Position numbers and translations under genes: made by a program. Of a stretch of 64,000 bases of DNA, positions 1 through 9,164 are shown in pieces. How positions within the stretch are numbered: position 1 is the first letter of the stretch; every line of letters begins with the position of its first letter. The DNA lies in NCBI GenBank assembly GCA_021734075.1, contig JAIPJW010000002.1, positions 12,501-76,500 on the forward strand, in the 5' to 3' direction. This DNA is from Cephaloticoccus sp. GTDB lineage: Bacteria > Verrucomicrobiota > Verrucomicrobiia > Opitutales > Opitutaceae. The notes beneath the pieces were generated by a model. The model did no database searches. It was given only the letters and a program-made list of their open reading frames with translations, and had not been told where the DNA came from.

Positions 1-543
1 GCTCCTCCCGCATGAACGGATTTTTTGCTCTGGGCCAATGATCCATGCCCAAGCACCATTCCATGCGCTGCCAGGATCTGGGATGCACCTGACACCGAGT
101 TACGTTTATTACCACAATATCCCAATAGAGCCCTCAATGGAGGACCGCAGGTCAACCAAGAGTCCATTAGCTCCGTTCACCACGAGTGTGGTGACCAACT
201 CTTAACAACCAGCCATTTCGCCATTGGTTCTATTAATGCATAAGAAAAACTTCACCATACACCGCAGGACAATAGCCTGAATTATCACTCCCCTTTCTGT
301 CCGTCGCACTGCCTAAGGGATGATCCGGCCTCTTTCAGCCAACCCCGACTCCAGATTCACTGGGGGATGACATATTGGCGAATTTGGGTCGAAATCATCA
401 ATATTTGGTCCAGTTTTGCCCATTTATTGCGATTTCAGCGGTAATAAATCAATAGTTGCCTTTACCCACAAATTCTTTTGAACGCTCAACCCCCGGTTCA
501 CTACTAAAGAGGCGAACAGACTTTAACTCAACCAAGGCATCGC
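1..543. other. Intergenic region upstream of accB with a nested inverted repeat
   Basis: I see no convincing gene here; the only open frames are short and resemble no family. The region holds a nested inverted repeat: an outer AAGAGT/ACTCTT pair (158-163 with 198-203) encloses a perfect 7-bp hairpin TCACCAC-GAGT-GTGGTGA (177-194). A smaller GACC-GGTC hairpin lies at 143-153. The AT-rich stretch from about 380 to 500 probably contains the accB promoter, but no confident -35/-10 pair stands out. The left end of the window may cut off a neighbouring gene's flank. Confidence 0.4.
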
Positions 544-1032
544 TTGGACATTAAGCAAATTAAGCAAATAATTGATCTGATGAAACGCTCTGAACTCACC
601 GAGTTTGCGGTTGAGGATGAGGGCTTCAAACTGAAGATTCGTCGAGGCGGCAATGGATTGCCGGTCGTTTCGCAAGGCCCAAGCGCTTCATCCACGCCTC
701 CCTTTGCCATGCCCTTTGAACAAGCGGCGGTGGCACCCGGGCCTGGACCGCTCAATTCGGATGCTTCTGCACCGTCCAAAGACGAGGAGGGCGTGGCCTA
801 CATTAAATCACCCATGGTGGGAACTTTTTACCGAGCAGCCTCGCCCGACAGTAAGTCCTTTGTGGAGGAAAACAGCAAAGTCACTGAATCCAGCGTTATT
901 TGCATCATTGAGGCCATGAAGATCATGAATGAAATTCAGGCTGAGATTAAAGGCACCATATTGGAAGCGTTGGTAGAAAACGGCCAACCCGTCGAATACG
1001 GGCAGAAGCTTTTCAAGGTTAAACAAGGCTAA
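544..1032 (+). CDS. accB: Biotin carboxyl carrier protein of acetyl-CoA carboxylase
   Basis: AccB carries the biotin that is carboxylated by AccC and then donates CO2 to acetyl-CoA, the first committed step of fatty acid synthesis in the cytoplasm. The 162-residue length fits the family. The N-terminus (KQIKQIIDLMKRSELTEF) is the typical AccB opening, followed by a Pro/Ala/Ser-rich linker (about 40-80) and a C-terminal biotinyl domain. The biotinylation motif EAMKIMNE puts the modified lysine at residue 126. The start is a TTG at 544, chosen because the conserved N-terminus begins there and no upstream ATG is in frame. accC follows after 72 bp, so the two are probably co-transcribed. Confidence 0.97.
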   Translation: MDIKQIKQIIDLMKRSELTEFAVEDEGFKLKIRRGGNGLPVVSQGPSASSTPPFAMPFEQAAVAPGPGPLNSDASAPSKDEEGVAYIKSPMVGTFYRAASPDSKSFVEENSKVTESSVICIIEAMKIMNEIQAEIKGTILEALVENGQPVEYGQKLFKVKQG

Positions 1033-1104
1033 GCGCCACCGCTGGACCGATTCTCTACTGCTGAAATTGCCGGTATTTACCGGCATATCGGCCAAAAACT
1101 CTCC

Positions 1105-2469
1105 ATGATACAGAAAATCCTGATCGCCAACCGCGGCGAAATCGCGCTCCGCATAGTTCGGGCATGCCGTGAATTGGGCATCAAAACTCTCGCAGTCTAC
1201 TCCGAGGCGGATGTTCAATCTCTGCATGTCCAGCTGGCCGATGAAGCCATATGCATCGGGGGTCCACGCAGTTCCGACAGCTATTTGCGGGCTGACCGTA
1301 TCATCAGTGCTGCTGAAATCGCCGACGTGGATGCCATCCACCCCGGCTACGGTTTTCTCTCGGAAAATGCCAAGTTTGCCGAACAGTGTGAGTCGTGTAA
1401 TATAAAATTTATTGGCCCTAAGTCGCAGTCCATAAAAATGATGGGGGACAAGGCGGTAGCGAAGACCACCGTGAGGAAGGCCGGAGTCCCCACGGTTCCA
1501 GGTTCCGATGGTCCGGTGGAAACGGAAAGTGAAGCGGTGAAGATTGCCCGTAAAATTGGCTATCCGGTTATCATCAAAGCGGTCGCCGGTGGGGGTGGAC
1601 GGGGAATGCGCATAGCCCACAATGATGTCACCTTCGCCAAGGAATACCACTCCGCACGGAATGAAGCGGAGAAGGCTTTTGGCAACGGGGACGTTTATAT
1701 CGAGAAATATATCGATAAACCCCGCCATATAGAATTCCAAATTCTCGCTGATAGTCATGGCAAGATTCTCCATCTGGGAGAACGGGATTGCTCGGTTCAA
1801 CGTCGGCACCAAAAGCTCATCGAGGAGTCTCCCTCGCCATTTCTTACTCCGGATTTGCGCAAGAAAATGGGCAAGGCTGCAATCCGGGCTGCAACTGCCG
1901 CAAGTTACGAAAATGCCGGCACCATTGAGTTTCTGGTCGATGCCAAAGGTAATTTTTACTTCATTGAAATGAACACCCGTATTCAAGTCGAACATCCTGT
2001 GACCGAGGAAGTTACAGGGATCGACTTGATCAAACAGCAAATCCGCGTGGCGAATGGTGAGAAACTCGAGTTTGATCAGGGTGACATCAAGTTTGAGAAG
2101 CACGCCATCGAATGCCGCATCAATGCCGAGGATCCCGCTCGCAATTTCATCCCCTCCCCTGGGACTATCGGCCTTTATTATGCGCCCGGTGGTCACGGAG
2201 TGCGGGTCGATTCCCACGCCTACAGCGGTTACACGATCCCCTCCCATTATGATTCGATGATCGGCAAATTGATTTGCTTCGGGCGGGACCGTAAGACCGC
2301 ACTTGAACGCACTTATCGTGCTCTCAGTGAATATCTTATCCGTGGGATTAAAACCACTATTCCACTCCACAAGGCCATCATGTCGGATCCCGTGTTCATC
2401 GAGGGTAAAGCCACGACAGCCTACATGGAAGAGTTCATGAATCGGACGCCGACGGATCTTTTCAGTTAA
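1105..2469 (+). CDS. accC: Biotin carboxylase subunit of acetyl-CoA carboxylase
   Basis: AccC is the ATP-grasp enzyme that carboxylates the biotin of AccB using bicarbonate and ATP. The 454-residue length matches the family. It begins with the N-terminal pre-ATP-grasp signature ([20 protein letters not shown]). Lys158 and the glycine-rich loop GGGGRGMR (162-169) are in place. The active-site stretch [11 protein letters not shown] supplies Glu288, Asn290 and Arg292, the same numbering as the E. coli enzyme. It ends with the biotin carboxylase C-terminal domain. It is the second gene of the accBC pair; the carboxyltransferase genes are not in the window. Confidence 0.98.
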   Translation: MIQKILIANRGEIALRIVRACRELGIKTLAVYSEADVQSLHVQLADEAICIGGPRSSDSYLRADRIISAAEIADVDAIHPGYGFLSENAKFAEQCESCNIKFIGPKSQSIKMMGDKAVAKTTVRKAGVPTVPGSDGPVETESEAVKIARKIGYPVIIKAVAGGGGRGMRIAHNDVTFAKEYHSARNEAEKAFGNGDVYIEKYIDKPRHIEFQILADSHGKILHLGERDCSVQRRHQKLIEESPSPFLTPDLRKKMGKAAIRAATAASYENAGTIEFLVDAKGNFYFIEMNTRIQVEHPVTEEVTGIDLIKQQIRVANGEKLEFDQGDIKFEKHAIECRINAEDPARNFIPSPGTIGLYYAPGGHGVRVDSHAYSGYTIPSHYDSMIGKLICFGRDRKTALERTYRALSEYLIRGIKTTIPLHKAIMSDPVFIEGKATTAYMEEFMNRTPTDLFS

Positions 2470-2559
2470 TTATTGTCTGATTTGATCGACAGGTTTCTTT
2501 CCAAGCGGAGATTCAATCATTTGGAAGTTCATGGCGGACCAGCTGCAAACCACACTCTG

Positions 2560-3442
2560 CTAAATCATCTGGTCAGATCTTTTCAGCACCAGATCGCTCC
2601 ATTCACCCAAGACGTGTGATTCCATGGCCCAATTCGGTGCAATGGTTGAAAAGACCTCGGCAACCTTGGGGTTTTCCACTGCCAGGATACCGCTCAACAC
2701 CAGTTGTCCGCCAACTGCGACCGAAGCCACCAATTCGTGCGCATGATGCATGAGGACGTCGGCCAGAATGTTGGCCAGGACGAGTTCTGCCTGACGACCA
2801 TTCAGACCGGTGATCAAATCGCCCTGATAGAAATCCACCCGTCCCAAGAGGCCGTTTTGCTGCGCATTCTCACAACTTACGCGCACGGCTTCCTCGTCAT
2901 TGTCAAAACCGCAAACTTGGGTGAAACCCAGTTTTGAAGCTGAGAGTGCCAGAATGCCTGATCCGCACCCGGCATCCAGCACCCGGGCCTGATGTCCTTT
3001 CGTCTGCACCCATTCAACCAATCGTTCGACGCATAGACGCGTCGTTTCATGGTTTCCCGTGCCGAAAGCCATGCCGGGATCAAGCCACAGCACTTCGTGC
3101 CCCATGGGCAGTTGAAATGACCCCCGTTCCCAGATCGGGACCCAATGCAAATGTCCAAACTGCCATGCTTTGAAATGTGTTTTGTAGCTGTCCCTCCATT
3201 CCTGCTCTACCACTGTCCGGAACACGGGCTCTCCCAACCCATAATTCGCAGTCTGGGGCATTAATTTTCCCCATTGAATCCGGGCCTCATCCCCATCCGA
3301 AAACATGCCCACGATCCAGGCACGATGTTCAATCACGTCTTCCACAATGTTCCATCCGACGTTTTCCGTTTCCAGCAGGATCCCATCGATGCTTTCGACC
3401 GCGCTCAGCGGGATTTCAGCCTTTATTTCAACCAATTGCATG
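2560..3442 (-). CDS. prmA: Ribosomal protein L11 methyltransferase
   Basis: PrmA uses S-adenosylmethionine to trimethylate ribosomal protein L11. The family hallmark DPGMAFGTGNH lies at residues 121-131, the SAM-binding loop DAGCGSG at 156-162, and the post-I region ANILADVL further on. About 294 residues is normal for PrmA. The start chosen (MQLVEIKAEIP) aligns with the usual family N-terminus; an upstream ATG (3480) and a TTG (3498) are also in frame and would add 12 or 18 residues. It is the last gene of a minus-strand run rfaE2-purN-araC-prmA and converges with accC. No clear terminator is visible in the 90-bp gap to accC. Confidence 0.92.
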
Positions 3443-3501
3443 TGCTCAGCGTTGTGGATGTGAAATCCGGTGCAAGCCATGAACCCGACTTTCCCCAACC
3501 A

Positions 3502-4296
3502 TTATGCCAGAACTGTCGTGTATTTCGTCCGGTATTCCCGAGGTCCGTGACCCGTGGCCGCTCGCACCGTTTTGTTGAAAAAATGCAGGTCAGGGAGCCC
3601 GACCTCTGCCGCGATTGATTTTATGGCCATGGTGGTGTGCACCAACAAATGCAAGGCACGCTCCGTGCGGCGTTGTCTGATATATCCTTCCGCCGTCAGG
3701 CCAAATTCCCCTTTGAACAACCTGGTCAAATGATTGTGGGAAATTTCAGCCCGTCGGGAAATTTCCGGGATGCGCAGTGGTTGGGCCAGATGCACTTCAA
3801 TTTCCTTCACCGCCCGACTCAGGGCGGGGTGCAGTTGCCGGCGGGGGGTAAGTTCCGAAAAGGGATGGTTGACCAGCTGCCAGAGCAGTTCCCAAAGCCG
3901 CACCGAAGCCCGGCAGGGCATGGAAGGCAGCCAGCCGGCCAATTCGTCCATCGACTTGGCCATGGCCCCATAACCATCACCCAAATCCTGCAACACCGGG
4001 ATCGGGACCAAGTCACCCCTCGACGGCAAACGGAAATGGGCAAAAGCGTGCCAGGATTCACCCGTAAACCGATATATTATCCGCGCATTCGGAGGAGTGA
4101 TGCTTACCCGGCCGGGGCAAATCTCAAAATCCCGGCCATCAATGGACAGCAGACCGTGATAATTGTAGAGGTGCAGACACCATAATTCAGGCAGATGAAA
4201 CACCTCTTCCTTCCGTCTGCGGCCATGAACTGCCCGGCCGGCTTGCACCAGCTCGGGCGGATTTTTCAACGGCATCTGCCAGTTTGCCGCCTCCAT
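3502..4296 (-). CDS. AraC-family transcriptional regulator
   Basis: A 264-residue regulator with an N-terminal cupin-like sensing half (about 20-150, including SITPPNARIIYRF) and a C-terminal double helix-turn-helix AraC DNA-binding domain. The second HTH appears as SIAAEVGLPDLHFFNKTVRAATG followed by GPREYR. The effector is unknown; members of this architecture often sense sugars. It lies between purN (3 bp from its stop to this start) and prmA, so it is probably expressed with housekeeping genes, which is unusual for a specific regulator. The nearest plausible metabolic target in the window is the divergent sugar importer starting at 5462; that link is inference only. Confidence 0.9.
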   Translation of the reverse strand: MEAANWQMPLKNPPELVQAGRAVHGRRRKEEVFHLPELWCLHLYNYHGLLSIDGRDFEICPGRVSITPPNARIIYRFTGESWHAFAHFRLPSRGDLVPIPVLQDLGDGYGAMAKSMDELAGWLPSMPCRASVRLWELLWQLVNHPFSELTPRRQLHPALSRAVKEIEVHLAQPLRIPEISRRAEISHNHLTRLFKGEFGLTAEGYIRQRRTERALHLLVHTTMAIKSIAAEVGLPDLHFFNKTVRAATGHGPREYRTKYTTVLA

Positions 4297-4299
4297 ACC

Positions 4300-4881
4300 T
4301 CAACTTCCCGGAGCCAAGCTTAATTTGGCCAACACCGCAGGCAACAAGCTGTGTTCGGCGGCATGGATTTTGGCGGTCAACGTGGCCAAGGTGTCGTCTG
4401 CTTCCACCCGAACCGCGGTTTGGTCGATAATGGGCCCCCCATCTATCTCTGGGGTCACATAATGCACGGTGCATCCGGTGATTTTTACCCCACGACTCCA
4501 AGCTTGGCCAATGCCGTCCAAACCCGGAAAGCTGGGCAACAAGCTTGGATGCAAGTTGATGATTTTACCGGCAAAGGCTTTCAGAAACCCTGGTTTTAAC
4601 ACCCGCATGAAACCCGCCAGCACAATCAAAGCGGGGTCACAGGCTTCGATTGCTGCCACATAGCGGACTTCCCCCTCCCCCTCCAATTTGGTGCGAAATG
4701 GGGCCGGATCCAAAAATGAAGCCGGCACCCCGTATGTGGTGCCCAGCGCCAGAATCCCGGCGTCCGGCTGGTCGGAAAATATCTGCACGACCCTGCCCTG
4801 TCCCAAGCGACCGTTGTTTTGTGCGATCAATACCGCCTCGGCGTTGCTCCCTCGTCCCGACCCAAGAATGACAATTCGCAT
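4300..4881 (-). CDS. purN: Phosphoribosylglycinamide formyltransferase (GART)
   Basis: PurN transfers a formyl group from 10-formyl-tetrahydrofolate to glycinamide ribonucleotide in de novo purine synthesis. The 193-residue protein opens with the phosphate-binding loop GSGRGSN (7-13). It has the catalytic set in family order: Asn109 and His111 in INLHPSLLPSF, and Asp147 in PEIDGGP. These sit three residues later than Asn106, His108 and Asp144 of the E. coli enzyme. It lies 13 bp after rfaE2 and 3 bp before the araC-type gene, so it belongs to one minus-strand transcription unit. Confidence 0.96.
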   Translation of the reverse strand: MRIVILGSGRGSNAEAVLIAQNNGRLGQGRVVQIFSDQPDAGILALGTTYGVPASFLDPAPFRTKLEGEGEVRYVAAIEACDPALIVLAGFMRVLKPGFLKAFAGKIINLHPSLLPSFPGLDGIGQAWSRGVKITGCTVHYVTPEIDGGPIIDQTAVRVEADDTLATLTAKIHAAEHSLLPAVLAKLSLAPGS

Positions 4882-4894
4882 GTTGTATTGAAGT

Positions 4895-5392
4895 TCAGAG
4901 GGATCCCGCTACCTTGATCCGTTCGATGAGTTTGGTGGTGCTGAACCCCGCCAGGAAAGGCATAAACTCGATACGTGCGCCAACGCCTTCCAACGCTGCC
5001 CGTTCCGTCGGATCCAGTTTGTCCAAGGTGTAGTCTCCGGCCTTGCAATACACATCAGGACTCAATGCCCGGATCTCGGCATCCAACCTAGGGGTGCGAA
5101 AGACGACAACCCCATCGACGCATGCCAGCGCACCCAAGGCATAGGCCCGTTCGATTTCGCTCTGCACGGGGCGTGACGGACCTTTGAGAGCCCGCACGCT
5201 TTCGTCGGCATTGATCAAAACGTAAAGCGCGTCACCGAGCGCCCGCGCCTGCTTGAGATAATAAATGTGACCCGTGTGCAGCAAATCGAACACCCCGTTG
5301 GTTATGACCAACGAATTGCCTTCGCTGTGCATTTTTTTCCGGCCCGCAACGGCCGTCGCCAGACTGAGTAGCTTGGGATTTTCCAGGTTCAC
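4895..5392 (-). CDS. rfaE2: ADP-heptose synthase, nucleotidyltransferase domain protein
   Basis: This 165-residue protein matches the cytidylyltransferase-like half of HldE/RfaE, which adenylylates heptose-1-phosphate on the way to ADP-heptose for LPS inner core. The opening TNGVFDLLHTGHIYYLKQAR contains the HxGH nucleotidyltransferase motif (39-42). The end has the GFSTTKLIERI signature typical of RfaE2. The kinase half is absent, so this is the monofunctional form; a separate RfaE1 kinase should exist elsewhere. It is the first gene of the minus-strand unit, and its presence supports an outer membrane with heptose-containing LPS. Confidence 0.93.
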   Translation of the reverse strand: MNLENPKLLSLATAVAGRKKMHSEGNSLVITNGVFDLLHTGHIYYLKQARALGDALYVLINADESVRALKGPSRPVQSEIERAYALGALACVDGVVVFRTPRLDAEIRALSPDVYCKAGDYTLDKLDPTERAALEGVGARIEFMPFLAGFSTTKLIERIKVAGSL

Positions 5393-5461
5393 GCTGCTCA
5401 GCCATCACATGCGGTTGCGGGATTGTAAATTCTCTTCGCACTGATTTGCTCGCAACACCCC

Positions 5462-6502
5462 ATGAAAACCCGGATCGCTTTCGTTGTCCTTTCTCTGGTT
5501 CTTTCCGTCCTGATCGGTCTGACTTTGCACCGCAGCGCGGATGGAAACACCAATACAGGACCCCATCGCCCTCTGATTGGTCTCTCGATGGACACCCTCG
5601 AGGTCGAGCGCTGGCAACACGATCGCGATTTGTTTGTCGCCCGGGCCAAGGAATTGGGCGCCGACGTGCTCGTCGTATCCGCCAATGGCAACGACACCCG
5701 GCAAATCCGAGACTGTGAAGCTCTCATCAGCAATGGCATCGATGCCCTCGTTATCATTCCCCACGATGGCGCGGCCATGGCCCGGGGCGTGGAACTCGCC
5801 CATGAAGCCGGCATTCCGGCACTGGCCTACGATCGGCTCATCCTCAATTGCGACCTCGATCTTTACCTCACTTTTGACAACGTCCGGGTGGGAGAACTGC
5901 AGGCCGGTTATCTCGTCGACAAGCTGCAGGGCAGGAAGGCACGCATCGTTCGACTGCTCGGTTCAAAAACTGACAACAATGCGTTTCTCTTTAAACAAGG
6001 CCAGGACAACATCCTGAATCCCGCCATCGCCCGGGGAGACATCGAAATCGTGCACGAGGACTGGTGCGACGGATGGCGACCGGAAAACGCCAAGAAAGCC
6101 GTCAATGCCGCCATCACCAAGGCAGGCCGCAACATCGATGCCATTTTATGCTCCGCCGACATCCTTGCCGGAGGCGCGATTCAAGTCCTGCTTGAAGAGG
6201 GTTTGGCCGGCAAAGTTTTGGTCACGGGACAAGACGCGGACCTTACCGCCTGCCAACGCATCGTAGAAGGCACCCAGTCGATGAGCATATACAAACCCAT
6301 CAAGAATCTGGCGAGGACGGCCGCTGAACTCGCGGTTAAGATGGCAAAGCGCGAAGTGATTGTCGCCAAACAGGAATTGACCAACGGCAAGATCAAGGTG
6401 CCCTCAATTTTCCTGCCCGTGTATGTCGTGGACAAGGAATCGATGGAAAGTCTGGTCATCGCCGATGGATTTCATTCCCGCGAGTCCGTCTATAAAAACT
6501 AA
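5462..6502 (+). CDS. xylF: Xylose-type sugar ABC transporter, periplasmic binding protein
   Basis: A periplasmic solute-binding protein of the XylF/ribose-binding type that delivers a monosaccharide to the XylGH importer. The N-terminus is a signal peptide (basic start, hydrophobic residues about 5-21). The mature part is a type 1 periplasmic binding fold, with the opening IGLSMDTLEVERWQHDRDLF closely resembling XylF. The motif ISNGIDALVIIPHDG and the C-terminal FLPVYVVDKE are also characteristic. The gene starts a three-gene unit with xylG (2 bp downstream) and xylH. D-xylose specificity is inferred from XylF resemblance and not proven by the sequence. Confidence 0.88.
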   Translation: MKTRIAFVVLSLVLSVLIGLTLHRSADGNTNTGPHRPLIGLSMDTLEVERWQHDRDLFVARAKELGADVLVVSANGNDTRQIRDCEALISNGIDALVIIPHDGAAMARGVELAHEAGIPALAYDRLILNCDLDLYLTFDNVRVGELQAGYLVDKLQGRKARIVRLLGSKTDNNAFLFKQGQDNILNPAIARGDIEIVHEDWCDGWRPENAKKAVNAAITKAGRNIDAILCSADILAGGAIQVLLEEGLAGKVLVTGQDADLTACQRIVEGTQSMSIYKPIKNLARTAAELAVKMAKREVIVAKQELTNGKIKVPSIFLPVYVVDKESMESLVIADGFHSRESVYKN

Positions 6503-6504
6503 GC

Positions 6505-8028
6505 ATGGCCGCGCTACTTGAAACTTGCGCGATCACCAAGCGCTTCCCGGGCGTCACGGCGTTGAATGCAGTCACCTTTGATTTGCAAACCGGGGAAGTG
6601 CACGCGCTCTGTGGCGAAAATGGCGCCGGCAAATCCACTCTTATCAAGCTTTTGTCCGGCCTGCATCCCCACGGCACCTACGAAGGCGAACTTCGGGTTG
6701 ACGGTCGTCCGGTAAAATTTACCTCGATCATGGATGCTCAAAACCATGGGGTGGCCGTAATCTACCAGGAACTCGCCCTCGTGCCGGAGCTCTCCATTGC
6801 GGAAAATCTGTTTCTCGGCTGTGAGCCGCGCCGTGGACTGCTCATCAATTGGGAGAAAATCCACCAAGACACCCGGGATATTCTCGCCAAAGTCGGGCTC
6901 GAACTCTCGCCGGAAACCCCGGTGGGCCAACTCGGCATCGGCCAACAACAATTGATCGAAATCGCCAAAGCCCTGGGCAAACAGGCCCGCATCCTGATTT
7001 TGGACGAACCCACTGCGGCGCTCACCGAAAAGGAAGTCTCCACGTTGCTGGAACTGATTCGCGACCTGCACCGGCACGGCCTGGCCTGCATTTATATTTC
7101 GCATAAACTCGACGAAGTTTTTGCGTTGGCTGACCGTATCACCGTGCTGCGTGACGGCGCGACCGTTTCCACCCTCAATGCCGCGGAAACCTCAAAAGCC
7201 CGCGTCATCCGCGACATGGTCGGACGCGAAATCAAGGACTTCTTTCCGCGAATCGCCACTACTCCGGGTGACATTCTGCTCCAAGTTGACCATCTCTCCG
7301 CCACGGGAGGAGCCCACGGGCCGGTGCAACTGCACGACATCAGCTTTGCCGTTCGCGCTGGTGAAGTGCTGGGTATCGGCGGATTGATGGGAGCCGGTCG
7401 CACTGAGCTGCTCATGCACATTTTCGGCGCCTGGGGCATTCGACTGGGTGGCGAAATCACACTCGCCGGCTCGCCCTTGGGCGCCACGACTCCCGAGTCC
7501 GCGCTCTTCGCCGGTCTCGCTCTGGTCAGCGAGGATCGCAAACGCTTCGGACTCATTCTTGAGCGCGATATAGGTTTCAATCTTTCACTCTCCTCTATTA
7601 CCCAACTGCGACGTGGAGCTCTGATCAACGAGGAGGCTGAAACCAGGGAAAATCAGAAATATTTTTCATCTTTGCGCGTCAAGGCACCGTCCCTTGAAAC
7701 CACGGTTGGCACTCTTTCCGGCGGCAACCAACAAAAGGTCGTCATCGGCAAGGCTCTTATGACGGAACCACGGGTCATCTTTCTCGATGAACCCACTAGG
7801 GGCATCGATGTTGGAGCTAAACTGGAAGTATATGAACTGATCAACCGCTTTACGGCCGAGGGTCGTGCGGTGGTGCTCGTTTCAAGTGAATTGCCCGAGC
7901 TGATGGGTATGAGTGACCGCATCCTGATGCTCCACTCGGGCCAGGTTGGAGGTGTATTTACCCGCAACACAGCCACACCTGAAAAGCTCCTTGCTGCCGC
8001 CATGGGCCGGGAACCTTCCGCCGCCTAG
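6505..8028 (+). CDS. xylG: Xylose-type sugar ABC transporter, ATP-binding protein
   Basis: A 507-residue protein with two fused ABC ATPase domains, the architecture of XylG, RbsA and MglA. The first domain has Walker A GENGAGKST (37-45), signature LGIGQQQLIEIAKAL and Walker B ILILDEPTAAL. The second has the characteristic degenerate Walker A region GLMGAGRTEL, signature LSGGNQQKVVIGKAL and Walker B VIFLDEPTRGIDVGAK. It powers uptake of the sugar bound by XylF. It begins 2 bp after xylF and is followed with only a 2-bp gap by xylH. Confidence 0.92.
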   Translation: MAALLETCAITKRFPGVTALNAVTFDLQTGEVHALCGENGAGKSTLIKLLSGLHPHGTYEGELRVDGRPVKFTSIMDAQNHGVAVIYQELALVPELSIAENLFLGCEPRRGLLINWEKIHQDTRDILAKVGLELSPETPVGQLGIGQQQLIEIAKALGKQARILILDEPTAALTEKEVSTLLELIRDLHRHGLACIYISHKLDEVFALADRITVLRDGATVSTLNAAETSKARVIRDMVGREIKDFFPRIATTPGDILLQVDHLSATGGAHGPVQLHDISFAVRAGEVLGIGGLMGAGRTELLMHIFGAWGIRLGGEITLAGSPLGATTPESALFAGLALVSEDRKRFGLILERDIGFNLSLSSITQLRRGALINEEAETRENQKYFSSLRVKAPSLETTVGTLSGGNQQKVVIGKALMTEPRVIFLDEPTRGIDVGAKLEVYELINRFTAEGRAVVLVSSELPELMGMSDRILMLHSGQVGGVFTRNTATPEKLLAAAMGREPSAA

Positions 8029-8030
8029 TG

Positions 8031-9158
8031 ATGAAAACCAAACTCTCCCTTCGCGATTACTCCCTGCTGCTAAGCCTCGCGGTCATCTGGGCATTTTTCG
8101 CCTTTGTGTCGCCGCAATATCTCTCGGCGCGAAATCTTTCCTCTCTCTCCGTTGAGCTCGCCATCACCGCCACGCTCGCACTCGGCATGTTGCTGGTGAT
8201 TCTCCCGGGACACATTGATCTTTCGGTCGGCAGCGGCGTTGGCCTCGTCGGAGGGATTGCTTCGGTGTTGGTCATCAAACACGACTGGCCGGCCATCCTC
8301 GCCTTTCTGCCCGCCATCGGGGTGGCGCTCCTGCTCTGGCTGGGCCAAGGCGCGCTCATCGTTCGCCAACGCATCCCCGCCTTCATCGTGACTCTCGGCG
8401 GTTTGCTGATTTTCAAGGGCGTATTTTGGCTCGTGATTGGCACGCAAACCGTGCCGGTCGCCCCCGGGGGCAGACCCAACCTTTTCTCGCTGCTCACCAC
8501 CTATTATCTTCCCCCCTACGCCAGCCTTGGATTGATCGCTCTGGTCGTGATGGCGCTGATCGTGGTCACGCTGCGAGGCAGGAGTCGCCGCGCCAAGATG
8601 GGTTTTGCCACGGATGACGCCGAAATGGCATTTCTCAAACTCTTTCTCACGGCCCAGATCCTCTTGCTCTTTGTTTTGACCGTGAACCATTTCCGCGGCA
8701 TTCCTCTGCCGGTGGTGGTTCTCGGTGTGGTTGCCCTGGTGATCCATATTATCACGCGACACACTCCCTTTGGTCGACACCTGTATGCGATCGGAGGCAA
8801 TGAAGAGGCTGCCTTTGTTTCCGGCGTGCCGGTGCAACGGGTGGTCATCGGCGCCTTCGTATTGCTCGGTGGCATCGTCGCTATCACCGGTTTGCTGCAA
8901 ACCGCCTATTCCGGTGCGTCCACCACCACGGTTGGTGACTTGATGGAACTCGATGCCATCGCGGCCTGTGTGATTGGCGGCACCAGTCTGCGCGGTGGCC
9001 GTGGCTCAGTGCCCGGCGTGATCTTCGGAGCATTGATCATGGCCAGCTTGCTAAACGGCATGACCTTGCTCGCGGTCTCGCCCGAATTGAAATTCATCGC
9101 CCGCGGCCTGGTGCTCACGCTCGCGGTTTGGATGGATGTAAAACTCAGCAAACGCTGA
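8031..9158 (+). CDS. xylH: Xylose-type sugar ABC transporter, permease
   Basis: An inner-membrane permease of the XylH/RbsC type, very hydrophobic with about 10-12 predicted membrane segments. Typical family motifs are present: LVILPGHIDLSVGSGVGL near the N-terminus, and AIGGNEEAAFVSGVPV and IGGTSLRGGRGSVPGVIFGA further on. I chose the ATG at 8031; a GTG three bases earlier is also in frame. The gene ends the xylFGH unit and converges on dnaJ with only 6 bp between the two stop codons. No regulator gene lies immediately beside the unit. Confidence 0.92.
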   Translation: MKTKLSLRDYSLLLSLAVIWAFFAFVSPQYLSARNLSSLSVELAITATLALGMLLVILPGHIDLSVGSGVGLVGGIASVLVIKHDWPAILAFLPAIGVALLLWLGQGALIVRQRIPAFIVTLGGLLIFKGVFWLVIGTQTVPVAPGGRPNLFSLLTTYYLPPYASLGLIALVVMALIVVTLRGRSRRAKMGFATDDAEMAFLKLFLTAQILLLFVLTVNHFRGIPLPVVVLGVVALVIHIITRHTPFGRHLYAIGGNEEAAFVSGVPVQRVVIGAFVLLGGIVAITGLLQTAYSGASTTTVGDLMELDAIAACVIGGTSLRGGRGSVPGVIFGALIMASLLNGMTLLAVSPELKFIARGLVLTLAVWMDVKLSKR

Positions 9159-9164
9159 ACATTC

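Noticed and set aside
25-243. 72-codon frame at the left edge
   Set aside because: No domain, no ribosome site, and codon use unlike the neighbouring genes.
808-2370. 520-codon open frame antisense to accB/accC
   Set aside because: It mirrors the accC coding sequence, has no recognisable domain and disappears as a gene once accB and accC are accepted.
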